A stretch of DNA of 42,091 nt, taken from Woronichinia sp035285405 (GTDB lineage: Bacteria; Cyanobacteriota; Cyanobacteriia; Cyanobacteriales; Microcystaceae). How positions within the stretch are numbered: position 1 is the first letter of the stretch; each line of letters starts with the position of its first letter. The position numbers and the translations under genes are program-made. The DNA lies in the NCBI GenBank assembly GCA_035285405.1, contig JAYKJI010000153.1:1-42091 (forward strand), read 5' to 3'. The notes under the pieces were generated by a model. The model had not been told where the DNA came from, did not search any database, and was given only the letters and a program-made list of their open reading frames with translations. Positions 1 through 7,484 of this stretch are shown one piece after another.

Positions 1-62
1 TGATGGAAACAGCCTCTGGATTGCACAACTGGCGAATTGATGAGCGACAGTTGGCTGCCTAA
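1..62 (+). CDS. 3' end of an unidentified gene (partial)
   Basis: An open frame enters from the left edge and stops at TAA 60-62. The visible C-terminus ends in HNWRIDERQLAA. It has a normal residue mix for a protein tail, but about 20 codons are too few to identify a family. It runs toward the glycosyltransferase at 128-1444, so the two genes converge with about 65 bases between them. It could also be a chance open frame. Confidence 0.35.
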   Translation, partial: METASGLHNWRIDERQLAA

Positions 63-127
63 AGTTAAGAATGAGATGAGGGGAAATATGATTGAGCTTT
101 AGCTTTCCTTATTTCCAATTAAGTCTA

Positions 128-1444
128 TTAAATGGCCGCAATTTCGACCAGACTGGGTAATGTGGCGAGGCGAGAAACCTTGGGATTCCAGGGTTGGTCG
201 TGCATGATGGAACGGGCCAAGATATAACGATAAAGATCGCTCAGTTGCATGGCGGAATTTTGCCAACTAAAACGGGGATTGAGATCATGGCTGGCTTGTT
301 TTTTTAACTTTTTCAACCAGAGTTCATCCCCAATCACCCGCTCAATGCCTAGGGCTAGGGCTTCCACATCCCTGGGTGGCACTAACAAACCAGTTTCTTC
401 AGGATGTACAGTAAAACGCAACCCCCCCACTTTAGAGGCAATTACTGGCGTTCCACAGGCGATCGCTTCAATGGCAACTAAGCCGAACGGTTCATAGTAA
501 CTAGGAATGACGCAAACATCTGCCGCACTGTAATACCAGGGCAACCAATCATGGTCAACCCGTCCCGCAAATAAGGTTTCTTGACTGATATCCAGATCGG
601 TGACTAATTGTTCAATGCGTTTCCTTTCCTGACCGTCTAAACGTTCGACAGTACTGCCCCCCACTAAGACTAACTTTAGGTTTTGATGTCCCTGAGCTTT
701 CAAATTGGCACAGGCCCGTACTAAGGTTTCAATCCCTTTACGAGCAGCAAAACGTCCCACATAAAGAATGATTTTTTCCTGACTATCCCAACCTAATTTT
801 TCCCTGGCGGCTAGTTTCGGCAAACTATGAAATTGGGCCGTTGTTCCACAGGGAATCACTTCAATTTGACCGGACTCAGAGACTAGACTACGAAGAGCTT
901 CTTTTTCCTGGGGGCTAGTAGCCACAATACAACTGGCTTTCTCTAAAACTTCTTGTTCTACGGCTAAACGAGTCGGGGCGATCGCGGGACGATACTGCAT
1001 GGTTTCATATTTAACGGCCCCTAGAGAATGATAAGTATGAATAAGTTGAACATTGTTATCTTGTTGCAATTGCAGTCCAACCCAAGCAGACAGCCAGTAG
1101 TTGGTATGCACTAATGGATAGCGAATAGCATTCTTGGTTTGAAAGGCATGAAAAGCATCCAAAAAAGCAGGCATATATTCAAAAAGATCATTGCGGGGAA
1201 TGAAAGTTTCTGGCCCCGCTTTGAGCCGAATAGTACGACAGTAAGGCGAATGTTGAACAATGGCCGCTTCATTGGGGTGGCTTTTACGAGTAAAGATATC
1301 AACTTGCCAGCCTAGTTCCGCCAAACTTTCTCCGATTTGACGAACATAAATATTTTGTCCTCCGGCTTCTTCCATGCCAATCTCGGCGGTGGGATCAGCA
1401 TAGTCAGAAATAAAGGCGATCGCTTGACGGCTGAAATCTACCAT
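128..1444 (-). CDS. Family GT4 glycosyltransferase (sucrose-synthase/MshA-like)
   Basis: A 438-residue retaining glycosyltransferase of the GT-B fold, predicted to move a sugar from a nucleotide-sugar donor to an unknown acceptor. The N-terminal half has the GGQ loop (residues 28-30) typical of sucrose-phosphate-synthase-like GT4 enzymes. The C-terminal half has YVGRFAARKG (about 228-237), the donor-side lysine region, and the EX7E motif from E318 to E326 within EPFGLVAIE, followed by GTPVIAS. No signal peptide is visible, so it should act in the cytoplasm. The start is ATG at 1442-1444. It stands alone, converging with the partial gene on its left. The acceptor cannot be told from the sequence: sucrose, a glycolipid or an exopolysaccharide precursor are all possible. 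Confidence 0.85.
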   Translation of the reverse strand: MVDFSRQAIAFISDYADPTAEIGMEEAGGQNIYVRQIGESLAELGWQVDIFTRKSHPNEAAIVQHSPYCRTIRLKAGPETFIPRNDLFEYMPAFLDAFHAFQTKNAIRYPLVHTNYWLSAWVGLQLQQDNNVQLIHTYHSLGAVKYETMQYRPAIAPTRLAVEQEVLEKASCIVATSPQEKEALRSLVSESGQIEVIPCGTTAQFHSLPKLAAREKLGWDSQEKIILYVGRFAARKGIETLVRACANLKAQGHQNLKLVLVGGSTVERLDGQERKRIEQLVTDLDISQETLFAGRVDHDWLPWYYSAADVCVIPSYYEPFGLVAIEAIACGTPVIASKVGGLRFTVHPEETGLLVPPRDVEALALGIERVIGDELWLKKLKKQASHDLNPRFSWQNSAMQLSDLYRYILARSIMHDQPWNPKVSRLATLPSLVEIAAI

Positions 1445-1679
1445 AAAATTTTCTCACACCCCAAACTATAGAATTGTTACTTGGTTTTAGATAAGTTATT
1501 TTAATACTAGGTTCCCTATTTGGCCGCAGCATCTATCGCTACAAGAGCACCAGAAAGGGGGAAATTAGCAGTAAATTCTCACAAATCTTAACAGACCAAG
1601 GGAAAGACCGCCAACTAGAGAAAACCCTGAGCAAGATTGGGCAGTTGGGGCAGAGGAGAGCTTAAAAGTAGGAGAAAAT

Positions 1680-1922
1680 CTAGTCAGTTAACCAAACTTC
1701 TTTGGCCAATAGGTCAATCAGGTGATCGCGGAGGAGATAGTCGTGGCGTTCCAATTCACATTCCACAGCAGGCCATTCTCGTGCGGGAATGTATTGGCAC
1801 AGCGTATAGATCGGTTGTTGACGATGAAGTAAGCCTTTGCAAACCAGTTGCCGAGCTTCTTCTCGAATATCACTAATGGAATATTTTAATTGGAATGGCT
1901 TTTCGGCGGCGGTGATGAACAT
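1680..1922 (-). CDS. DUF4327 family protein
   Basis: An 80-residue protein matching my recollection of DUF4327, a small family largely confined to cyanobacteria. The recognisable core is SISDIREEARQLV, then RQQPIY.LCQYIPAREW, then ECELERHDYLLRDHLIDLL. Its length fits the family. There is no signal peptide or membrane segment. The start is ATG at 1920-1922. The function is unknown. It is monocistronic, and the 235 bases between it and the glycosyltransferase start hold nothing I recognise. Confidence 0.75.
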   Translation of the reverse strand: MFITAAEKPFQLKYSISDIREEARQLVCKGLLHRQQPIYTLCQYIPAREWPAVECELERHDYLLRDHLIDLLAKEVWLTD

Positions 1923-2046
1923 AAATTTAATTTCCCAATCCTAGGGATAGTGAACTAAATGGAGCAGTTGAGAGTCACAATCGAGAATAGGATTTTGTTA
2001 CAAGTTTAGTATCCTTTTTTACATTATCCTTGATCTAGTGTCTTTT

Positions 2047-2208
2047 TTAAACTAAACCTAAAGTTTTCTTCAGCTTTTCAACGGAGTTTATCTGTTCGCA
2101 CTGATCTGGGGACTGAGGTTTTTGACGAGGATACCCATCGATACGAGGGTCAACATTATAAGTTATTTTAAGATCAGTGGTTTTAAATTTTAGTACTCTG
2201 TCTAGCGA
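2047..2208 (-). pseudogene. Possible C-terminal remnant of an unidentified gene
   Basis: On the minus strand an open frame ends at TAA (2047-2049) and reads upstream with protein-like composition: YNVDPRIDGYPRQKP, then QINSVEKLKKTLGLV at the end. It stays open back past the start of the methionine aminopeptidase gene, to a stop near 2284. It contains no ATG, GTG or TTG start codon. If it was once coding, its 5' part is gone and the tail now abuts map at a HIP1 octamer (about 2205-2212). A chance open frame of this size cannot be excluded. Confidence 0.25.
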
Positions 2209-2214
2209 TCGCCC

Positions 2215-3096
2215 ATGAACATTCTTTCCAACCTTTTCTCGCCGTCCAAAACCCAGGATCTGCCAGCCAAAACAACCTCCTCACCTTTAAACGCGAAGTC
2301 AGCAAAAGCCGCTAAACCCAAGAAAAAGCAACGAGGGGTAGAACTTAAAACGCCTCAGGAACTAGTCATCATGCGACAGTCCGCCGCGATCGTGGCGACG
2401 GTGTTGAAGGAAATTGCAGAACAGGCTAAACCAGGTATGACCACAGGAGAATTGGATGCCTATGCTGAAAAGCGCATTAGAGAGTTGGGCGCAACCCCCA
2501 GTTTCAAAGGCTATCACGGCTTTCCGGCCTCAATTTGTGCCTGTATTAACTCGGAGGTGGTGCATGGTATTCCCAGTCGCAAAAAGGTGATTCGGGCTGG
2601 CGATCTCTTAAAAGTGGATACGGGAGCCTATTTTCAGGGTTTTCACGGAGATTCTTGCATTACCATTCCCATTGGCAAAGTTTCTCAGAAAGCGGATTGC
2701 TTGGTACGGGTAGCAGAGGAGGCGATGTATCAGGGGATTGAACAGGTTAAGGCGGGACATTTTCTGCTAGATATTGCGGGTGCGATCGAAGACTGTGTGA
2801 AAAAGTATGGTTACAGTGTGGTGGAAGAGTTTACTGGCCATGGTGTGGGGCGTAACTTACACGAAGATCCCTGTGTCTTTAATTTCCGAACTCGTCAATT
2901 ACCGAATGTGCAACTTAAAGCTGGTATGACCCTGGCCATTGAACCGATTGTCAATGCTGGTTCTAAATTTACCCGTACTCTTCGCGATCGCTGGACAGTT
3001 GTCACCGTCGATAATGCCCTTTCTGCTCAATTTGAACATACGGTTTTAGTGACCGCAACGGGCTATGAGATTCTAACGGATCGCAGTAAAATCTAG
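2215..3096 (+). CDS. map: Methionine aminopeptidase type I with basic N-terminal extension
   Basis: Removes the initiator methionine from new proteins in the cytoplasm. All five metal ligands of the family are present: D135 (LLKVDTG), D146 (HGDSC), H209 (TGHGVGR), E243 (AIEPIVN) and E274 (FEHTVL). The substrate-side H117 sits in VVHGIP. The enzyme is 293 residues, against about 250-265 for the minimal type I form. The extra length is a Lys/Ala/Ser-rich leader (about residues 9-41) without a zinc-finger pattern. It may help ribosome contact, which is inference. The ATG at 2215 lies directly after a HIP1 octamer. Residue M53 is an alternative start but would remove part of the catalytic fold's first helix. 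The next gene follows after 19 bases, so the two may be co-transcribed. Confidence 0.93.
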   Translation: MNILSNLFSPSKTQDLPAKTTSSPLNAKSAKAAKPKKKQRGVELKTPQELVIMRQSAAIVATVLKEIAEQAKPGMTTGELDAYAEKRIRELGATPSFKGYHGFPASICACINSEVVHGIPSRKKVIRAGDLLKVDTGAYFQGFHGDSCITIPIGKVSQKADCLVRVAEEAMYQGIEQVKAGHFLLDIAGAIEDCVKKYGYSVVEEFTGHGVGRNLHEDPCVFNFRTRQLPNVQLKAGMTLAIEPIVNAGSKFTRTLRDRWTVVTVDNALSAQFEHTVLVTATGYEILTDRSKI

Positions 3097-3115
3097 CAAA
3101 TCGCGATAATTGCCC

Positions 3116-4180
3116 ATGTCTCGTTATCGGCCTTCCCAAAAACCGTCTAAACCTTTTCGGCGATCGCTCCATTCAGAGCCGGAATCGCAATGGGAATGGT
3201 CTTCTCTATTTTCTGCAAAATTTTGGAAGAAACAAGTAGGAATTTTTTGGGCAATTATCAGCATTGTTTTCATCATTCTTTGTATCCCTAATTTCATCAA
3301 CAGTTTTACCGAATCTGACTTTCTTGAGAACAGTAATAGTTTCATCGCTCAATTACCGAAAGCAATTCCTATTTGGTATTCTAGTTTTGAAAAAGGGTTT
3401 CCAGGGGAATGGTTTACCTGGGACAGTCCTGCCTACAATACAGGAATGTTTTCGCGTAATGGTCAACCGACAGGGTATCGTCAATCCTACTGGACAATCT
3501 TAAATCAAAAGCAAGCGCAAACAGAAAATATCCGACCCATTCAAGGAAACCATCTCTACAAAGGTTTAATTACGGGGCCCGAAACCGATGGGCAAAACCA
3601 CCGTGCCTATCCCGTGCTGCATTTAGAGGAAGCTAATCCTGAATATGTGAGCCAAAGACCCATACCGATTGTTAATCGTTTTTATACTTGGGTTGATTGG
3701 GATAGAACCAAGGTAAAAAATACAGATTGGATGCATATATTTACGCACGGAAATAATCCCAATTGGCAGATTTTTGGGATGACAATGGTGGGGCCTCAGG
3801 CTCGATTAGAATTGGCCCATACTGGCGAGCTAAATCAGTTTAAAAATGGGAATGGTTGGGAAACCATTAATGGTGTTATGTATCCCATTTATATGCCCTT
3901 GTGTCAGTGGGTGCGATTTACTGTTTACGTTGATTATCAGCAACCTCTCATGGTGGTTTGGATGGATGGTCAACCCATTTTTCGGGCTAATGGTGGCAAT
4001 TTACGACAATTGCAGAATAGTACTTTACATTTACTGCGGGCCCATTGGGGACTATATGCTAATCCAGAGGTCAGTAATGGCAAACAATATAATGATTCTA
4101 TTCAAATTTGGGGGTTAACAAAGTCCCTAAGTAATTTTGCGAAAGAGCCATTGTCTCCTTACGATGGACGAGGATTCTAA
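3116..4180 (+). CDS. Membrane-anchored protein with probable beta-sandwich exodomain
   Basis: A 354-residue protein I cannot place in a named family. The short basic N-terminus (SRYRPSQKPSKPFRRS) is followed by one membrane helix (GIFWAIISIVFIILCI). About 290 residues then lie outside the membrane, rich in Trp, Tyr and Asn. The exodomain pattern (NRFYTWVDWDRTKVKN; PLCQWVRFTVYVDYQQPLMV; WMDGQPIF; LHLLRAHWGLYAN; DSIQIWG near the end) resembles concanavalin-like beta-sandwiches of polysaccharide lyases and glucanases. That fold call is inference. I chose ATG 3116 because the longer frame begins with TTG at 3110. It starts 19 bases after map and its stop overlaps the stop of the convergent GNAT gene. 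Confidence 0.6.
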   Translation: MSRYRPSQKPSKPFRRSLHSEPESQWEWSSLFSAKFWKKQVGIFWAIISIVFIILCIPNFINSFTESDFLENSNSFIAQLPKAIPIWYSSFEKGFPGEWFTWDSPAYNTGMFSRNGQPTGYRQSYWTILNQKQAQTENIRPIQGNHLYKGLITGPETDGQNHRAYPVLHLEEANPEYVSQRPIPIVNRFYTWVDWDRTKVKNTDWMHIFTHGNNPNWQIFGMTMVGPQARLELAHTGELNQFKNGNGWETINGVMYPIYMPLCQWVRFTVYVDYQQPLMVVWMDGQPIFRANGGNLRQLQNSTLHLLRAHWGLYANPEVSNGKQYNDSIQIWGLTKSLSNFAKEPLSPYDGRGF

Positions 4181-4701
4181 TCATCAGTTGGAGAGGAGGT
4201 AGATAAAGGCTGAACCAGGAGTAACGCTTGGGTCTGAAAATTCATTTGCTTATACAAGTTTAAGGCAGCTTGGTTATGGGAAAAAACCTGAAGTCCAATC
4301 TGTTGATCTCCTCGTTGTTGGGCCCATTGTTGAGCAGTTTTTAATAAGGCTTTAGCAATCCCTTGACGACGATAGGGAGGCAAAACATAAAGCATAAAAA
4401 TGTGGGCATAGCGTTTACCTGTCACCTGATTGATCGCATTTCCCATCCAGAGAGCAGCGATCGCCGAATCCGCATCCCAAGGTTCCAAAGGAGAAGATTG
4501 AATAGTCACCAGCCAGAGACGAGAACGAGACGAAAAATATTGATCCACCGTTTGAATTAAATGACTGAAGTCCTGTTGCTGAGGAAACAATTCCTGATAG
4601 GTTCGCTGAAGAAATTTTAATAAGAGTGGTTTATCCCGTCTTTCTCCTTGAATGAGTTGGAAGCCTGGTCGGAATTCCTGAGCAGTTCGGTAATCAATCA
4701 T
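4177..4701 (-). CDS. GNAT family N-acetyltransferase
   Basis: A 174-residue acetyl-CoA-dependent acyltransferase. The cofactor-binding motif A is clear: the strand HIFMLYVLPPYRRQGIAKALL (about 100-120) carries RRQGIA at 111-116. Motif B follows: VFSHNQAALNLYKQMNF (about 139-155), with the usual N..A...Y...GF-like end. The substrate is unknown; proteins, amino-sugars and small amines are all used by this superfamily. The ATG is at 4699-4701, only 24 bases after the stop of the NACHT gene on the same strand, so the two are probably transcribed together. No Shine-Dalgarno is visible. The stop codon overlaps that of the gene at 3116-4180 on the other strand. Confidence 0.85.
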   Translation of the reverse strand: MIDYRTAQEFRPGFQLIQGERRDKPLLLKFLQRTYQELFPQQQDFSHLIQTVDQYFSSRSRLWLVTIQSSPLEPWDADSAIAALWMGNAINQVTGKRYAHIFMLYVLPPYRRQGIAKALLKTAQQWAQQRGDQQIGLQVFSHNQAALNLYKQMNFQTQALLLVQPLSTSSPTDD

Positions 4702-4725
4702 AAAAATTAATATTACTATTAAAAA

Positions 4726-7065
4726 CTAGTGGGAGACGGTCATTAAATTGGCTTCTAAGGATTGACGAACTTCAGGATCAACAGCACAGTCACTGTGTAA
4801 ACATTCCACTAAAAAGAGATTACCTTGATAGTACTGATACCAAAGATGGATTTTATCAGAGGAAACCCGCCAATATTGTCCAATCCCACGATACTGGATC
4901 AGCATTTGCCAGAATCTTGTTAACCAATCCGGTCCTTTTCCTGTCCACCAATCTGCAATGCTTAAGGGAGTTTCTGTGCAAGCAGTGAGTGATGGTTCAA
5001 GACTGGGTAAATCTGCCTTGAGCGTTTTAAACGCCTGAGCAAAGTCGGGAGCAAGTGAGAATTTTTGCTCTAAGTCCAGTCCAAAACAAAAATGCAAATA
5101 CTTTTTAGCATCGGGATTTTCCTGAAGCTTGGTCGCATCTCCATAAATTCTAGCAAGGGCCGAATCTAGGGCGAGTTCTTTAGAAAGGGTTTGTTGACTA
5201 CCAAATTTGACATCTAAGGCGATCGCCAAGTTTAAATCTCGGTAAAGAAAGAGGGTAAAATAATAGGCTCTGATGGCCGCTGGTTGATAGGCAAGTTTTA
5301 AGCCCCTGACCTTAGTTTCTATCTGTTCTAAACAATCAATTAAGTCTGGATCTTGCTGAACCGATTCATCCAAAATCATCTTCATGCGTTGTAACAGAAA
5401 ATTCGCTTTCGGTAACATGCTCACCGTTAAAGCAATGACTTCTCGCCAATTTTTATCATAGATTCTAGCCCCTAACCTTTCCAGTTCAAGGGTGAGTTGC
5501 TGGGCTGGAGTCGCAACAATTTTGCGGGCCGTGAGGTATTCCTGAAATGTTAGATGAGAAAAGGAATAGATATCTCTAGCCCTTTCTACCAAAAGACCAT
5601 GCTGTAATTCGATCGCCTTTAAAACGGCCTCGCTATTGAGCCAGAGGGTTTCCAAATCTGTTGTTGTGGGGGATAGATGCTGAGATAAATTTCTTAAGTA
5701 ATCCTCAATCAAACTTAGTACATCGGGCGTTTCAAAAAAATAGTTTCCCTGTTCAAAGGTGGTAGCCGCGATCTGACACAATAACTTGATTTTATCCGTC
5801 AAGGAAAGATGACGATAGATCTGATCCCGTTGAATGCCCCGTGCCTGATCCCAACGTTGTAAAAGGATATCTAGACCGGCTTGATAAAGTTTTGAGCGTT
5901 TCGTTGGAAAACTTTCCCGTTCTCGGAAGACAGAACAAATGAGATTGAGCAAAATGGGCGTGATGCCAAGCTCTCGAATGGGGCGATTTTCAGGACGATT
6001 AAGTTGCTCTAAAAATTGCTCGGCTTTTTTAACTCCCTGATTAGGATCAGAGTTCACTGCCATAAACCATTTTTGAGCAAAAATCTCAATCTGCGGATAA
6101 CTAAAATCGGCAATTTCCACATAGTTAAAACCCCGAAAGTGATAGTTTTGAGCCGCACTACGACAAGTAATAATAATTTGGTTTTTATAATAGTCTTGAG
6201 CAAACTTATCGATTTGTTTTAATAATTTCTCACTTTCTTGCAGCGAAATTTCATCTAGTCCATCTAAAAGTAAAAGAAAACGACCTTCTTGTAAAAGTAA
6301 AAGTATTTTATCTTGAGGAATACCATAGGGGAGAAAAAGTTGGCTAAAATAATGGCTAAAATTAGACTCTTCTTCCTCTGAATTCTCCGTGATTAAACTC
6401 CGCAGTTGAATGAAAAAAGGAACTAAATCCTCGCGGTAATTACCTTGATTACATTGTAAAGCTAAATGTTGTAGAAAAGTGGTTTTGCCGGCACCTGGTT
6501 TGCCCAGAAGCATTAACTTGGAATATTCAGCAATTACGTCAATTCCGGCAATCACCTGGGGATTATCAGGCGAAAGATTAAGACGTTCTGTGGTTGCTTG
6601 AGCCTCCTTAAAATCAGAAACTTCTAGCCACCGCTGACGGGCAGGTTGGGGCAAAATATAGAGCGCGGTATAAATATCACTCAATTCCGGCTGGGTGACA
6701 TCAAAAGAAGATTGCAGTGTATTACAGGTAGTCTGAATCAGGTCATGAAGTTGACCTCGTAGAAATTTCACCCAGTCTTCCAGTCTGGCCTGAGCATCTA
6801 GCGCGATCGCCGTCTGAACAATTTCAGGTTCGGCCTCCATTTTCGGTAGATCAACGATTTCTTCCCAATCAATATCTAGTCGGAAACAAATTTCCTTAAA
6901 GATATAGCGTTCAATGGGTCGCCCCGTAAAAAACTTCCAGACCGATTGCCGACTGGAGAGACCGGCCTCAGTCGCTAGATATTCCTGAGTCCATCCTTTA
7001 CTATCGAAGGCTTTTTTGGCTTTAGCAATGCCACTGGTAGAAGCTCGAAAGGAACGTCTAGACAT
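4726..7065 (-). CDS. HTH-NACHT domain NTPase (STAND-type, probable defence or signalling)
   Basis: A 779-residue STAND NTPase. Residues about 10-73 look like a helix-turn-helix (GWTQEYLATEAGLSSRQSVW, then LDIDWEEIVDLP), placed as in many cyanobacterial NACHT proteins. The NACHT module follows, with Walker A GKPGAGKTT (188-196) and Walker B FLLLLDGLDE (263-272) with the acidic DxxDE end. The ITCRS motif (about 299-303) is the sensor region. A helical NACHT-associated domain follows (SFSHLTFQEYLTA). The last 200 residues are alpha-helical-looking, with no WD40, TPR or LRR repeats recognised. Related bacterial NACHT proteins (bNACHT) protect against phage. A role here is inferred from architecture alone. 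It sits divergent from a histidine kinase and just ahead of a GNAT gene. Two HIP1 octamers lie inside, so it is not compositionally foreign. Confidence 0.87.
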   Translation of the reverse strand: MSRRSFRASTSGIAKAKKAFDSKGWTQEYLATEAGLSSRQSVWKFFTGRPIERYIFKEICFRLDIDWEEIVDLPKMEAEPEIVQTAIALDAQARLEDWVKFLRGQLHDLIQTTCNTLQSSFDVTQPELSDIYTALYILPQPARQRWLEVSDFKEAQATTERLNLSPDNPQVIAGIDVIAEYSKLMLLGKPGAGKTTFLQHLALQCNQGNYREDLVPFFIQLRSLITENSEEEESNFSHYFSQLFLPYGIPQDKILLLLQEGRFLLLLDGLDEISLQESEKLLKQIDKFAQDYYKNQIIITCRSAAQNYHFRGFNYVEIADFSYPQIEIFAQKWFMAVNSDPNQGVKKAEQFLEQLNRPENRPIRELGITPILLNLICSVFRERESFPTKRSKLYQAGLDILLQRWDQARGIQRDQIYRHLSLTDKIKLLCQIAATTFEQGNYFFETPDVLSLIEDYLRNLSQHLSPTTTDLETLWLNSEAVLKAIELQHGLLVERARDIYSFSHLTFQEYLTARKIVATPAQQLTLELERLGARIYDKNWREVIALTVSMLPKANFLLQRMKMILDESVQQDPDLIDCLEQIETKVRGLKLAYQPAAIRAYYFTLFLYRDLNLAIALDVKFGSQQTLSKELALDSALARIYGDATKLQENPDAKKYLHFCFGLDLEQKFSLAPDFAQAFKTLKADLPSLEPSLTACTETPLSIADWWTGKGPDWLTRFWQMLIQYRGIGQYWRVSSDKIHLWYQYYQGNLFLVECLHSDCAVDPEVRQSLEANLMTVSH

Positions 7066-7484
7066 AAATATTGCCCTAATTAATGGATCACAAAATTACG
7101 TTTGAGCATATTGTGATGATATAACTTCCCCTCGGTATTTTAGAACCTGTTGAGAAAGCGAACCCCTTTGTTATGCTAATGTTAGTGATTTGGAAGCGTG
7201 ATCGGATTTTAGCCGATTTTAGGCGATCGCTACATCAACCTAGCAAATAGCGACAATGTACCATTACAATCACCATAGCACTTATGAACTTAGTTATTGT
7301 TCAAGCGAATATAACGCTTTTTGCACTGCATTGTGTATTAGAAGAAAAGGTCAACAATAGAACCTGATTTCTGCCAGGAGTCAATAGAGAGGCAAGAGCT
7401 TGTAATTGTTATAGACAAGAATAATTTTATGTTTCTATTCTTTCATTTATAGGATCAACTATCACCCCTAAGTACTCTCTCAGT
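7066..7484. other. Divergent intergenic region between NACHT gene and hybrid kinase
   Basis: There are 419 bases without a supported gene. The region must hold promoters for both flanking genes. The NACHT side carries an inverted repeat (listed separately), and a HIP1 octamer lies near 7223. I see no convincing -35/-10 pair and no RNA gene. Confidence 0.6.
7087..7117. promoter_or_regulatory. Inverted repeat upstream of the NACHT gene (candidate operator)
   Basis: The arms ATCACAAAAT (7087-7096) and ATATTGTGAT (7108-7117) are reverse complements at 9 of 10 positions, with an 11-base spacer. The near arm lies 21 bases upstream of the NACHT start codon. Possible readings are an operator bound by a dimeric regulator, perhaps the NACHT protein's own HTH, or an mRNA hairpin near its 5' end. 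Confidence 0.45.

Noticed and set aside
1637..1876. A plus-strand frame of 79 codons
   Set aside because: It is antisense to the recognisable DUF4327 gene.
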